This document shows positions 1-9,299 of a stretch of 64,000 nucleotides of DNA, piece after piece. The number at the start of each line of letters is the position of its first letter. Position 1 is the stretch's first letter. A program made the translations under genes and the position numbers. Location of the stretch: contig NZ_KB903249.1 in NCBI RefSeq assembly GCF_000379685.1, positions 1,009,911-1,073,910 of the forward strand. The letters run 5' to 3'. The notes beneath the pieces are model-generated. The model did no database searches, was not told the DNA's origin, and saw only the letters and a list, made by a program, of their open reading frames with translations. The stretch comes from Catelliglobosispora koreensis DSM 44566. Lineage in GTDB: Bacteria > Actinomycetota > Actinomycetes > Mycobacteriales > Micromonosporaceae.

Positions 1-590
1 GTAATGACCCGAGCCTGCTCACCCAGAGCGGCGCTGCGCTCGATATCAAGATGCCAGTCGGTCATGACATCAATGCCCGAGGTGTCATAGATGATGCGGT
101 ACTTCACGCCACGCCCGAGCAATTCCGTCTCCGTGTGCGTGCTTTCCGGCGTCTTGGCCGACACCGTGTACGGCGGCTTGTCGATGCCCCGGACCTCCTG
201 GCGGGTCCCGCGCTGAAGCTGCTCCCACCGTTGCCGCAACGCCGGGATCCCCGTGACGATCTCGACCAGCTCCGCCGGATCACGCTGCATGGCGGCGGCC
301 TGGAACCGGGCCGTGAGCTGCTCGGCATAACGGCGTGCCCTCTTGATCTCCTCCTCCCGTTCCAGAAGAAGCACTTCCATCGCGATGTCTGGCGATATCG
401 CGCCATAGCGCGCCGGGCTGCCCGCCACCCGGCTCACCAGGCCACGAGACTCCAATGTTTCCAAGGCTTCCTGGAGCCGGTTCATTGGCAGGAGCACCGC
501 GGTTCGCAGTTCGTCCACAGTGGAGGGCGACCGGTCAACGAGCCGTTCATAGACGGCCAGGGCCGCTTCATCGAGGCCGAGCGGGTTCAT
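1..590 (-). CDS. TrmB/LuxR-type winged-helix transcriptional regulator (partial, C-terminus outside window)
   Basis: Reading leftward from an ATG at 590 gives at least 196 residues with no stop before the window edge. The first 65 residues form a winged-helix domain (start MNPLGLDEAALAVYERLVD, then a recognition-helix region around LQEALETLESRGLVSRV). A helical region follows (residues about 75-110, rich in E, K and R), then a stretch beginning GVKYRIIYDT that is typical of TrmB-like regulators of actinomycetes, which usually end in a LuxR-type HTH. That C-terminal part would lie upstream of base 1, so the LuxR domain is inferred. The gene diverges from the secreted protease at 680. A promoter just 6 nt before the ATG suggests a leaderless transcript. 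Confidence 0.7.
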   Translation of the reverse strand, partial: MNPLGLDEAALAVYERLVDRSPSTVDELRTAVLLPMNRLQEALETLESRGLVSRVAGSPARYGAISPDIAMEVLLLEREEEIKRARRYAEQLTARFQAAAMQRDPAELVEIVTGIPALRQRWEQLQRGTRQEVRGIDKPPYTVSAKTPESTHTETELLGRGVKYRIIYDTSGIDVMTDWHLDIERSAALGEQARVI

Positions 591-596
591 GCGACG

Positions 597-625
597 AGTG
601 TGGATTCGTGGCGGGTCCTCGTCAA
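597..625 (-). promoter_or_regulatory. Sigma70-type promoter of the TrmB-like regulator, probably leaderless
   Basis: On the minus strand TTGACG (625-620) is followed by exactly 17 nt and then CACACT (602-597). Only 6 nt separate the -10 element from the ATG at 590, so the transcript would start at or within a base or two of the start codon, as is common in actinobacteria. The -10 is imperfect, so confidence is moderate. Confidence 0.45.
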
Positions 626-679
626 TGGCGAGGATCCGCCGCTGTTTCATCTTCCGTCACCTGACATTCACCTATCAGG

Positions 680-3600
680 ATGCGTGCCATGCGTAGAAAC
701 AAGCTTTTCATCATCTCGCTAACACTCGCGTTGCTCGCCGGGCCGATCCCCGCGCACAGCGCTGGCGTGACACAGCCCCGGCTTCCGTCGCGCGTGGACA
801 CCTCACCGCACCGGGTCACGCTGATCACCGGTGACGTCGTCACGTTCTTCGCTGACAACACCTTCGCCGTCGAGGCCGCCCCACGCCCCGACGGCCGTGA
901 CGTCACGTTCACGGGGCTCACCGGATCCACGATCGCGGGCAGCCGTGACCTTTACGTCATTCCCTCCGATGTGGACGACGACACCCGCCTGGACCGGGAG
1001 CTGTTCAACGTCACCGGTCTCGTGCGCGAAGGCCTGGACCAGGCCACCACCCTGCCCGTGCTCATCAAGCAGGCCAACGGCTATGACGGCGTGCGCGTCG
1101 ACGGCAAACGCAAGGGCGAATTCCTGCGCGGGCTAGCCCAGCAAACGAAAGTCTGGCTGGACCACCGGCGCAAAGTCGCCCTTGACGTGAGTGTGCCGCA
1201 GATTGGCGCACCCGCGGCTTGGGGTGCCGGTCTCGACGGCACCGGCGTCACCGTGGCTGTCATCGATACCGGCATCGACGCCACCCACCCGGATCTGTCT
1301 GACCGGGTCGTGGCCGAGCACAACTTCACCGAGGACCCCGACGCGGCCGACCTCTACGGGCACGGAACCCATGTCGCCTCAACGATCGCGGGCTCGGGAG
1401 CCGCCTCGGGCGGACGCTACAAAGGTGTCGCCCCAGGCGCGAAACTCATCAACGCCAAGGCCTGTGACGGCTCCGGTTCCTGCTACGACTCGTGGCTCAT
1501 CGACGCGATGAACTACGCGGCGTCCTCGGGCGCGAAGGTCATCAACATGAGTGTCGGCGGCGGCATCAGCGACGGCACCGATCCGTTATCGCTGGAACTC
1601 AACCGCCTCACCGCCGAAACCGGGGCGCTTTTCGTTGTCGCGGCGGGAAATACGGGAGAGTTCGGGCCGGTCACGGTCGGGTCTCCGGGCGCGGCACAGG
1701 CAGCGTTGACGGTCGGTGCGGTTGACCGCGACGACAAGCTCGCGAACTTCTCCAGCCGTGGCCCCCGCTATCTCGACGCGGGCATCAAGCCCGACCTGAC
1801 GGCGCCCGGCGTGAGCATCGTCGCCGCGCGTGCCGTTGACACGGCCATGGGCACACCCGTGGGCGATAGCTACACCTCGGCCAGCGGCACCTCGATGGCC
1901 ACTCCTCATGTCGCCGGAGCCGCCGCGATCCTGGCTCAGCAGCATCCACAGTGGACACCGCAACGTCTCAAAGACACCCTCGTGTCCACAGCCGCCGACG
2001 TCAACATCAAGGTCACCGAAGGCGGTTCCGGAAGAACCGACATCTCTCGCGCGTACTCAGCGAAGCTAACCGCCCCCGCCGCCGTTGACTTCGGCCGCCT
2101 CAAGCGCCAGTCGCTGAAGCTGAAAAAGCTGACCTACCACAACAACTCTGACCGTTCCGTGACCGTCAACCTCGCCCTGACCGGCACCGGCTGGAACGGC
2201 CGCCCGATCCCGGTGGGCGCCACCGCACTCACCGGCCGGATCACCGTCCCCGCCCGCGGGCAAGCCGACGCGTTCCTCATCGTGAACACGTTCTTCGGCC
2301 CCAACGGCTCGTATTCCGGCGTCATCACCGCTACCGCGGACGGCGTCAGCCTGCGCACGCCGGTCAGTTTCTACGTCGTGGCCCCCACCCACACCCTCAC
2401 CACACGCGTGCTCGATCACCAAGGGCAGCAAGCGACCCCGGGCGTCTACGTGATGCGCGACGACTTCGATCAGGCCGCCAACAACGATCCGTTCGCGCAA
2501 CTGTTCTATGACGCGGAACAAACCGCCGACGGCACGTTCACCGCAGAGGTCCCCACTGGAAGCTACAGCGTGCTGTCCGCGCTGGCGCAACGTCCCGCGA
2601 CGGGCCGCCTGCGCTGGACCGCACTATCCAAAGTGGACATACCTGTTTCCCGCAAGACCGGCGTCACCCTCGACGCCCGCCTAGCGGTGCCACTGCGAAC
2701 CGACGCCGGAGACGCCGAAGCACGGGTGCACTCGGTGTCGTTTAGCCGTTCCGTGCCCGGCGGAGCCGCCGCGGTCTTAGGCTGCGCCTGCGCTATCGGC
2801 GACGCCTACGCCACCCCGACCCTTGCCCCGCGGTTCGGCAAGCTGAACCTGCAAGACACGTGGACCTTCACCGACCGCATCACCTGGTTCACCGCCGCAG
2901 GCCACGAACTGCGCGGCATCCACGACCCCGCCCTGTGGGCGGCCGGCCTGCCGGGACAGAGCACGCAACCGGCCGTCTGGGCCGGCGACGGTTCTGACTT
3001 CACCGGCATCGACGTAGCTGGAAAGGTTGCCCTGGTAGGGCTTCCCGCCGAGAACACGTCACTGGCCACCTACTACGCGGCCCGCAACGCCCACACGGCT
3101 GGTGCCAAAGCGATCGTCACGTTCGTCGACACCGAAGGCGCGGCACCGGTGCCCACGTCCTATCGCGACCTCGCCTACCTCGGGCTCTCGCGCGCTGACG
3201 GCCTGGCGGTGAAAACCGCTGGGACACTGGCAGTCACGACAAAACCCAACCCCGCGTTCATCTACAACCTGCACTACGGTCCCGATAGCGGCATCCCCAG
3301 CGACCTGACCCACCGCGTCGACCCGGCCAAACTCACCCGCGTGGACGCCGAATATCACGCCGACCTGCCCGGGCTAGCCTCATGGCGGGCGTTCATCGGA
3401 TTCCGCAACGACGCCGCCGGCACGATCGTCATGCCAGCCATCAACCTCAACGGCCCAGCCAAAATCACCGAATACGTCGGCGGCAGCGCCGATGCGATCC
3501 AGAAGGTGACCTGGACCCGCATCGCGGTCATCCACGACAAGGGCCGCAACCAGATCACGATGTACAACCGCCGTCCCATGGGCGGCACCGACGTGTGGTT

Positions 3601-4324
3601 CTCCGGCCCGAGTTCCCCGGGCGGATTCGATCCGCACAACCGGTCGTTCTTCCGGCTGAACCTTGCAGGGCAAGAACAATTCCTGCGGCCCAGCACCTAC
3701 ATGGGCGACGGATCGGTGGGACACCTGCTCGACGTCGACAGCCACGGCTACCGCGCGACAACCTACCGCCTGTTCCGCGACGGGACCGAGATCCCCCCGA
3801 TCGGGTCACCATATTCCTCGGTGCCTGATTTCCCAGTACCAGCTGAAGAATTTGAATATCGTCTGGAAGCTAAGACCGTCTTGCCGGCCAGCGGCCCCGG
3901 TGGGCCAGTGCAAGCGATCCGCCGCTTGTCCCCGCGCGTCGACACCACGTGGACCTTCCGGTCCGGGCGCGGAAATCCGGCGCCCTGCTTCCAAGGATCA
4001 CCCTTCGAATGCAAGGACGAATCGTTGCTGCAACCGTTCTACCGGCTCGGCCTCGACCTCTACAACAACGCCCCAGCCGGGCAACCGCACACCATCGGCG
4101 TGGACGTCAAGCGCACCAACACCGGCGAGACGGCCGCACTGACCGGACTGCGCGCCTGGTTCTCCACCGACGAGGGAGCCACCTGGCACGAAACCACGGT
4201 CACCAATGGCAACACGACGATCCAGAACCCGGCCACCGGCTATGTCTGGCTCAAAGTCGAGGCCACGACCGCCACCGGCGAACGCGTCACGCAGACCGTC
4301 GAGCGCATCTACAGCGTCACCTAG
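680..4324 (+). CDS. Secreted S8 family serine peptidase (subtilase) with long C-terminal extension
   Basis: 1214-residue extracellular protease. A signal peptide covers residues 1-28 (basic MRAMRRNK, hydrophobic IISLTLALLAG, ending AHSAG); an ATG at 689 is an alternative start. An inhibitor-like propeptide runs to about 180. The subtilisin catalytic core is complete: Asp196 in VAVIDTGID, His228 in GHGTHVA, oxyanion Asn324 in AAGNTG and Ser405 in SGTSMATPHVAG. After about residue 450 come beta-rich regions, including a PA-like segment near residues 770-830 (VAGKVALVGLP, then GAKAIVTFVD), which often controls substrate access in large subtilases. It stands alone, diverges from the TrmB-like regulator and is followed by a strong hairpin. 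Probable role: degradation of external protein. The substrate is unknown. Confidence 0.93.
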   Translation: MRAMRRNKLFIISLTLALLAGPIPAHSAGVTQPRLPSRVDTSPHRVTLITGDVVTFFADNTFAVEAAPRPDGRDVTFTGLTGSTIAGSRDLYVIPSDVDDDTRLDRELFNVTGLVREGLDQATTLPVLIKQANGYDGVRVDGKRKGEFLRGLAQQTKVWLDHRRKVALDVSVPQIGAPAAWGAGLDGTGVTVAVIDTGIDATHPDLSDRVVAEHNFTEDPDAADLYGHGTHVASTIAGSGAASGGRYKGVAPGAKLINAKACDGSGSCYDSWLIDAMNYAASSGAKVINMSVGGGISDGTDPLSLELNRLTAETGALFVVAAGNTGEFGPVTVGSPGAAQAALTVGAVDRDDKLANFSSRGPRYLDAGIKPDLTAPGVSIVAARAVDTAMGTPVGDSYTSASGTSMATPHVAGAAAILAQQHPQWTPQRLKDTLVSTAADVNIKVTEGGSGRTDISRAYSAKLTAPAAVDFGRLKRQSLKLKKLTYHNNSDRSVTVNLALTGTGWNGRPIPVGATALTGRITVPARGQADAFLIVNTFFGPNGSYSGVITATADGVSLRTPVSFYVVAPTHTLTTRVLDHQGQQATPGVYVMRDDFDQAANNDPFAQLFYDAEQTADGTFTAEVPTGSYSVLSALAQRPATGRLRWTALSKVDIPVSRKTGVTLDARLAVPLRTDAGDAEARVHSVSFSRSVPGGAAAVLGCACAIGDAYATPTLAPRFGKLNLQDTWTFTDRITWFTAAGHELRGIHDPALWAAGLPGQSTQPAVWAGDGSDFTGIDVAGKVALVGLPAENTSLATYYAARNAHTAGAKAIVTFVDTEGAAPVPTSYRDLAYLGLSRADGLAVKTAGTLAVTTKPNPAFIYNLHYGPDSGIPSDLTHRVDPAKLTRVDAEYHADLPGLASWRAFIGFRNDAAGTIVMPAINLNGPAKITEYVGGSADAIQKVTWTRIAVIHDKGRNQITMYNRRPMGGTDVWFSGPSSPGGFDPHNRSFFRLNLAGQEQFLRPSTYMGDGSVGHLLDVDSHGYRATTYRLFRDGTEIPPIGSPYSSVPDFPVPAEEFEYRLEAKTVLPASGPGGPVQAIRRLSPRVDTTWTFRSGRGNPAPCFQGSPFECKDESLLQPFYRLGLDLYNNAPAGQPHTIGVDVKRTNTGETAALTGLRAWFSTDEGATWHETTVTNGNTTIQNPATGYVWLKVEATTATGERVTQTVERIYSVT

Positions 4325-4335
4325 CAGCCCGTCGC

Positions 4336-4362
4336 GGCGGGCACGCGGCCAGCGTGCCCGCC
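4336..4362 (+). terminator. Hairpin terminator after the subtilase
   Basis: A perfect 11-bp stem (GGCGGGCACGC at 4336-4346 paired with GCGTGCCCGCC at 4352-4362) with a 5-nt loop starts 12 nt after the stop codon. There is no T-run, as is usual for actinobacterial terminators. Confidence 0.7.
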
Positions 4363-4396
4363 ACCTGCTTGTCAGCGCCGCGTAAACTCCAAGATC

Positions 4397-5068
4397 GTGC
4401 TACTTCCCAAGACCGTACGCGGTGTCATCGCCCCGGCAGCCCGGCTTATCTACCGTCCGGTGATCGAAGGAGCGCACAACGTCCCCAAGCGCGGCCCGGT
4501 CATCTTGGCTGCCAATCATTTGTCGTTTATCGACAGTTTCGTCATCCCGCTGGTTACCCCGCGGCCCGTGGCATTCCTGGCCAAAGAGGAATTCTTTACC
4601 CAGCCCGGCATAAAGGGCTGGCTCAAACGCTCCTTCTTCATCGGCACCGACGCCATCCCGGTCCCACGCGGCGGTCACCGCGCCGCCCAAGCAGCACTCG
4701 AGCTGGCCCTGGACGTCCTCACCGAGGGACACGCGTTCGGCATTCACCCCGAGGGCAGCCGCTCACGCGACGGCCGGATCTACCGCGGCCGCACCGGCGT
4801 CGCGTGGCTGGCCCTCGCCTCCGGAGCGCCGGTCGTGCCGGTCGGGCTCATCGGCACCGACAAGATTCAGCCCGTGGGAGCGCGGCTGCCCAAGCTAGGC
4901 CGCATCACGGTCCGCTTCGGTGAGCCGATGTATTTCGCACAGCCCGAAGGCAGCGCAGGCGCAAAAGTACGCCGCGACGTCACCGACGACATCATGGCCG
5001 CTATCCAAAAGCTAAGCGGACAGGAAATCGCCGACAGCTACAACGAACTGTCAGCAGCGGCCGGCTAA
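4397..5068 (+). CDS. 1-acyl-sn-glycerol-3-phosphate acyltransferase-like protein (PlsC family)
   Basis: 223 residues from a GTG start. It carries the glycerophospholipid acyltransferase motifs: block I NHLSFIDSF (NHxxxxD, near residue 42) and block III HPEGSRSRDG (EGxR-type, near residue 120), followed by a proline-containing block near VVPVGLIG. The family transfers a fatty acyl group from acyl-CoA or acyl-ACP to a lysophospholipid in membrane lipid synthesis. Length and motifs are normal for the family. Its 3' end interlocks with the stop codon of the convergent condensation-type gene (shared bases 5065-5068). The exact acyl acceptor is not known; other lysolipids are possible. Confidence 0.9.
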   Translation: MLLPKTVRGVIAPAARLIYRPVIEGAHNVPKRGPVILAANHLSFIDSFVIPLVTPRPVAFLAKEEFFTQPGIKGWLKRSFFIGTDAIPVPRGGHRAAQAALELALDVLTEGHAFGIHPEGSRSRDGRIYRGRTGVAWLALASGAPVVPVGLIGTDKIQPVGARLPKLGRITVRFGEPMYFAQPEGSAGAKVRRDVTDDIMAAIQKLSGQEIADSYNELSAAAG

Positions 5069-6414
5069 GGCGCACCCAGGGCAAGAGCCTGCGTGACGAC
5101 CAGATCCTCGATGCCGTAAAGGAAACGCTCCATATCCGGCTTGGGCACCAGAGCGCTGTCAGCCGTCATCGACAACTCCAGCGCACCCCGGGCATCGCCA
5201 GCCCCCAGCGCGAACGTCGTATACGTCCGCGGCTCGAACTCGACCGGCCACGTCAGAACCGTCCGGGCGACAGCCTCGGAAAGTGGTTCAGGGGAAGCCT
5301 TTTCGAGGTTCAGGATCGGCATCAGCCCACGCGTGTCGTTGATGACACACGAATAATCAGCCACTGCCTCACCGGCCGACCGGCGCTGTTCAATCTCGCG
5401 ATCCAGGGTGAGCTTGTCGTAGTAAGCGTGCCGCTGCGTGGACAGCGTCGCCCCGAAAGCACGCCTGATCACGTCAGCGAAATCCTTGTCGATATCGGGC
5501 AGAAAGAAGAAGCCTTCATTGGCCACCACGTTCACACCCGTCGCCAAACCAGGCAGGAACCGGTTGCTCACGACAACCTGAAACAACGCATCACGTACGC
5601 CGGTGATGCGCCCAGCCGACGCGGAAGCGGCCGCCAGCAACACCGACGACGGTGTGACCGCCAAATCAGCGGCGATCCAGTCCAGCGCCAGGGCCAAAGC
5701 CGGAGAATGCAAGCACGCGTTAGGGAATTTCGGCGCCGGCGGTTGCCCAGCATAAGCGGGGAACAGGCAAACCGGACCCTGGGCGAGCTTGTCCAGCATC
5801 GACCGCCGGGCAGCGGCGTCACGCCGCCTGCCACGATCAGACAACTGAAACGCGGCTTCCTCCAGCGGCTGCATCAGATCCTCACGCGCCTTAGGCACGC
5901 TGCCAAGCAGATCCACGAAATCGGCCAGCAGGTTGCGTAACCCCCAGCCATCGCTGGCGGTATGCGGCATCGAGAAGATGACATAGCGCACGAGACCGCC
6001 CGCCTCGATCAGCCCGATGCGCAGCGGCCACTCATTCGCACAGTCAAACGTGCGCCCCTGAAGCTCGTGATAGAGCGCATAGGCATTTTCAGTGACGTCA
6101 TCTTCGGCGGTCTGTCGGGAGAGGACCGGTATCGCGCCGCTCGCGTGCACGACCTGCGTCAACTGACCGTCATCACCCAGATGAAGCCGCGTGCGCAAAG
6201 AGTCATGCAAATGAAGCAGGCTACGAAAGATCTCATCGGCCCGTGCCAGCGTTATGCCAGGCGACACGGGTGATCCACCGGTCACGTTGTACCTAGCGGC
6301 GTCATTGCCGAGGCTGCTGACCACATTCCAGATCTTCTGCTGTCCCCAGGTGGCCGGGCCTGAACCCGATCTCCCGGAGGTGAAGGTGACCTCGAGCTGC
6401 CGGTCGGATTGCAC
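5065..6414 (-). CDS. Stand-alone condensation-domain acyltransferase (PapA/NRPS C-domain superfamily)
   Basis: 449 residues from a GTG start, about the size of one condensation domain. The active-site motif HHxxxDG appears as PHTASDG (in FSMPHTASDGWGL, near residue 155). The first His is replaced by Pro, while the second, catalytic His and the Asp-Gly are kept. The C-terminal half has the usual second chloramphenicol-acetyltransferase-like lobe. No adenylation or carrier domain is fused, and none lies nearby. Members of this superfamily form ester or amide bonds between an acyl thioester and a free alcohol or amine; PapA-type enzymes act on lipids. The convergent PlsC-like neighbour makes a lipid substrate thinkable, but this is inference. 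Confidence 0.72.
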   Translation of the reverse strand: MQSDRQLEVTFTSGRSGSGPATWGQQKIWNVVSSLGNDAARYNVTGGSPVSPGITLARADEIFRSLLHLHDSLRTRLHLGDDGQLTQVVHASGAIPVLSRQTAEDDVTENAYALYHELQGRTFDCANEWPLRIGLIEAGGLVRYVIFSMPHTASDGWGLRNLLADFVDLLGSVPKAREDLMQPLEEAAFQLSDRGRRRDAAARRSMLDKLAQGPVCLFPAYAGQPPAPKFPNACLHSPALALALDWIAADLAVTPSSVLLAAASASAGRITGVRDALFQVVVSNRFLPGLATGVNVVANEGFFFLPDIDKDFADVIRRAFGATLSTQRHAYYDKLTLDREIEQRRSAGEAVADYSCVINDTRGLMPILNLEKASPEPLSEAVARTVLTWPVEFEPRTYTTFALGAGDARGALELSMTADSALVPKPDMERFLYGIEDLVVTQALALGAP

Positions 6415-6611
6415 CCTGGTTTACTCCACTTCCGCGTAGTTGCGCGATGTTCCGCGACCGCCGCGCGTCGAGTCTCACCCATGCCTGATCAGATGTCGAT
6501 GGCTGCATAGGTAGACCGAGTTGGCCGAAGTGGTACAGAGGGCGTAGTGACGTGGCCTTCTGCGGCGCGTAGCGTGTCGCTGTGCACGCGGACGTTTGGA
6601 GGAGATGACGT

Positions 6612-8504
6612 ATGTCCCAGGCTAAAGACCAGCCCAGTCGTGATGACATGATCGCGCGGCCGGGCTTTGAAGTCGGGCTGCGTGGCTACGACAAACGGCA
6701 GGTCGACCAATACGTCGCCCGCGTCGACAGTGAACTCACCGCGCTCATGGGCGAGCGTAAGCGCGCTTTCGGCCAGATCCAGGACATGGGTTCGCAGATT
6801 CAGAAGCTGCAAAATGAGCTTACTGAACTGCACCAGCGGCCGGCCCAGATCGAGCGCGCTTCGTTTCGCCACCTTGGCCCGATGGTCGACCAGATCCTTG
6901 CCCTGGCTGAGAAACAGTCCGAGGCGATCGTCGCCAACGCGGTCGAGCGAGCCGGGCATCACCAGGCAAAAGCCGACAAGCTGCTCGTAGAGGCGCGCGA
7001 GCAGGCCGACGGTCTGCGTGCGGAAGGCGATGCCGCTAAAGAAGAGGCCGAAAAGGAAGCAGCCCAGGTCAAAGAGCAGACCGCGCAGCAGGCTGAGCTG
7101 GCCCGTGCCGAGATCGAAGCGCTCCTGGAAGCGGCCCGTAACCAGGCCCAGCAGGAAGCGGCACAGATGAAGGCCGTCGCCGAGCGCGAGATCAACGATC
7201 TGCGTCAGGCGGTCAACCAGAAGAACTCCGCGCTCGCCGCCGAGGCCCAGCACTACGCCGCTGACCTCAAGCGCCGCGCGGAAGAGCAGGCGTCAACCGC
7301 TCAGCAGACTCTCAATGCTTTGCAGCACGAGATCCAGACCAAGCGTCAGGCTGTGGCGCAACATCAGTCCGAACTGGACAGTGTGCAGCAGCGCCTCGGC
7401 CAGTCACGGCAAGAAGGTGCGGCCGCCGATCGTGAGCTGGCTCAGCTGCAGCAGCGTCTCGGCGAGACCACGCAGGAACTGACCGCTCAGTTGAGCCGGC
7501 TCGACGAGGCTCAGCGGGCAGCCGATGCCGCGGAAAAGCACGCGATCGAGGTCAGGGCGCGGGTCCAGCGGGAAGCCGAACGCGTCGCCAGCCTTGCCGC
7601 GGCAGCGGTCATGGCAGCGGCCGCGCGTGGTTCTGATGCCACGGGCGAGTTCCCCATCGTCCAGTTAGGACCCCAGGGTGCCGCCGCTCAGCAGCCTATG
7701 GCCCAGCCTCTTGAGGAAGCGCTGGCCGGTCTCAACGGCCAGAACGCTGAGCATTTGAGTCAGGCTCCCGAGTCCGAACTGCGCCGTCAGGCTGAAGCGC
7801 AGCGTCAAGCTCAGCAGCAGCGTGAGGCCGAGATGCGCCACGACGTGGCACAGCGCCAGGCCGAGTTCCAGCGGCAGGCTGAGTTCCAGCGTCAAGCCGA
7901 AGCACAGCGCCAGGCTCAGCAGCAGCACGAGGCCCAATTGCGTCAGGCCGAGTTCCAGCGCGAGGCCGAAGCCCGTCACGAGGCAGCCCAGCTCGAAGCG
8001 GAAGCGCGCCAGGCTGAGGCCCAGCGTGAAGCCGAAGCGCAGCGCGAAGCCGAGCTGCGCCAGGAAGAAGCGCAGCGGGACGCGGAAGCGCAGCAGGAAG
8101 CCGAAGCGCGACACGACGAAGCCCAGCGGGAAGCCGAAGCCGCCCAGCGCGAGGCTGAAGCGCAGCACGACGAAGCGCGGCGGGAAGCGGAAGCCGCCCA
8201 GCGCGAGGCCGAGTTGCGTCAGGACGAAGCGCGCGAAGCCGAAGGCCAGCACAGCGAAGGTCAGCCTGGGGCGTTGCCGCGCCGGGATCCGTTTGGCCGT
8301 GAGCCGTTGCCGCGGCGTGAGCCTGACGCCTATGTCCGGCAGGATCGCGAATACTTCGGGCAGCCGGAGCAAGAGCCACTGCCGCGGCGTGAGCCTGAGA
8401 TCCCGGCTCAGCGGGAGCCAGGGGAGTACTTCGGGCGGGAAACTGAGTTCCCGCCGGACGACGTGGCCCAGCGCGACGCTGAGCCAGCCACGTCAGAACG
8501 TTAG
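6612..8504 (+). CDS. DivIVA-domain coiled-coil protein with Gln/Glu/Ala/Arg-rich repeats
   Basis: 630 residues, with a clear Shine-Dalgarno site (GGAGGAG) ahead of the ATG. Residues about 18-50 match the N-terminal DivIVA membrane-binding motif (FEVGLRGYDKRQVDQYV). Then comes a long coiled coil (about 55-330), an Ala/Gly linker, and a second, very low-complexity E/A/Q/R-rich helical region (about 385-545) with near-identical repeats. The tail has two copies of EPLPRREP separated by YFGQP- and YFGRE-type motifs. In actinomycetes such proteins (Wag31/DivIVA, Scy, FilP) build the cytoskeletal assembly that directs polar growth. Which of these it resembles most cannot be told. It converges stop-to-stop with a second DivIVA-like gene. 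Confidence 0.8.
   Translation: MSQAKDQPSRDDMIARPGFEVGLRGYDKRQVDQYVARVDSELTALMGERKRAFGQIQDMGSQIQKLQNELTELHQRPAQIERASFRHLGPMVDQILALAEKQSEAIVANAVERAGHHQAKADKLLVEAREQADGLRAEGDAAKEEAEKEAAQVKEQTAQQAELARAEIEALLEAARNQAQQEAAQMKAVAEREINDLRQAVNQKNSALAAEAQHYAADLKRRAEEQASTAQQTLNALQHEIQTKRQAVAQHQSELDSVQQRLGQSRQEGAAADRELAQLQQRLGETTQELTAQLSRLDEAQRAADAAEKHAIEVRARVQREAERVASLAAAAVMAAAARGSDATGEFPIVQLGPQGAAAQQPMAQPLEEALAGLNGQNAEHLSQAPESELRRQAEAQRQAQQQREAEMRHDVAQRQAEFQRQAEFQRQAEAQRQAQQQHEAQLRQAEFQREAEARHEAAQLEAEARQAEAQREAEAQREAELRQEEAQRDAEAQQEAEARHDEAQREAEAAQREAEAQHDEARREAEAAQREAELRQDEAREAEGQHSEGQPGALPRRDPFGREPLPRREPDAYVRQDREYFGQPEQEPLPRREPEIPAQREPGEYFGRETEFPPDDVAQRDAEPATSER
7785..8255 (+). repeat. Intragenic low-complexity repeats coding for E/A/Q/R helices
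   Basis: The DivIVA-like gene repeats short units such as CAGCGCGAGGCCGAAG-type codons. The clearest pair at protein level is two adjacent 18-residue units, each starting REAEAAQREAE and ending in DEAR, at about 8130-8235. Such DNA tends to expand or contract by slippage. Confidence 0.7.
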
Positions 8505-9212
8505 CTAAACCTGCTGGGGCGCTTCGGACTCAAACGTCTGGGGCGCCTCATCCAGCGAGCCCGTGGACTGCGCCGGGATGACCGCGGCGGTGGCCGTGTT
8601 CGGCTCTTCCGGGCCGAGCACGCGCAACTGGCTTTGCATGAACGTGCGCAACTGTGACCGGTAGTCGCGGTCAAACTGTTGCAGCGCTTCGATTTGCTGC
8701 TGCACCGAGGCGCGCTTGATCTCCAGGCTGCCGACCACGTCCTGATAACGCTGACGGGCCTCGCGCTCAAGAGCGTCTGCTTTGGACTGTGCCGATTTGG
8801 TGATCTCCTCGGCCTTCGCCCGCGCTTCCGACAAGGTCATGTCGGCTTCCCGGCGCACCGTCTCGGCGTGACCTTGGGCGTCACGTGCCAGCTCTTCGGC
8901 CCGTGCCCGGGCGTCTGAAAGAGCTTTGTTGGCGTCGCGGCGTACGCCCTCGGCAATGGCTTGGGCGTCTTTGGCTGTTTGTTCGGCTTTGGCCCGCGCG
9001 TCGGTGCGGATGCGCTCAGCTTCCTGCTGGGCGTTGGCCACGTGCTCTTCGGCCGTTCGCCGGGCTAGCACCAGCACTTGCAGCGCCTGCCTTTCCATTT
9101 CAGCGTCGGGGAGGACCGGCGCCACCTGCTGTGGTGCGTCAAGCATTTCGCTTTCCTGGCCTGGTCCGCTGAACAGCCCTTTGACGCGGCCTTTCACTCC
9201 TCTGTCGGTCAT
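8505..9212 (-). CDS. Small DivIVA/Wag31-like coiled-coil protein
   Basis: 235 residues from the ATG at 9212, which has a good ribosome site (GGGAGG about 8 nt upstream); an in-frame ATG further upstream lacks one. After a basic N-terminus (MTDRGVKGRVKGLF) there is a continuous coiled coil with repeating A-K/R-A-E-E heptads (residues about 45-165). The segment SLEIKRASVQQQIEAL and then FDRDYRSQLRTFMQSQLR (near 170-205) resembles the C-terminal end of actinobacterial Wag31/DivIVA. The N-terminal lipid-binding DivIVA motif is absent, so it may be a partner rather than a membrane-curvature sensor. It abuts the larger DivIVA-like gene, converging with zero spacing at the stops. Confidence 0.65.
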   Translation of the reverse strand: MTDRGVKGRVKGLFSGPGQESEMLDAPQQVAPVLPDAEMERQALQVLVLARRTAEEHVANAQQEAERIRTDARAKAEQTAKDAQAIAEGVRRDANKALSDARARAEELARDAQGHAETVRREADMTLSEARAKAEEITKSAQSKADALEREARQRYQDVVGSLEIKRASVQQQIEALQQFDRDYRSQLRTFMQSQLRVLGPEEPNTATAAVIPAQSTGSLDEAPQTFESEAPQQV

Positions 9213-9299
9213 CGGAAAGACCTCCCTGCTTGAGCAAACCTCGGCGCCTTGACCGCGGCATGGTACCAAGCTGCTGAAGAAGATTCACCCGCGGCCGAG

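Noticed and set aside
3949-4923. 324-codon frame spanning the end of the subtilase and the PlsC gene
   Set aside because: It covers the end of one real gene, a terminator and part of another real gene; no family pattern.
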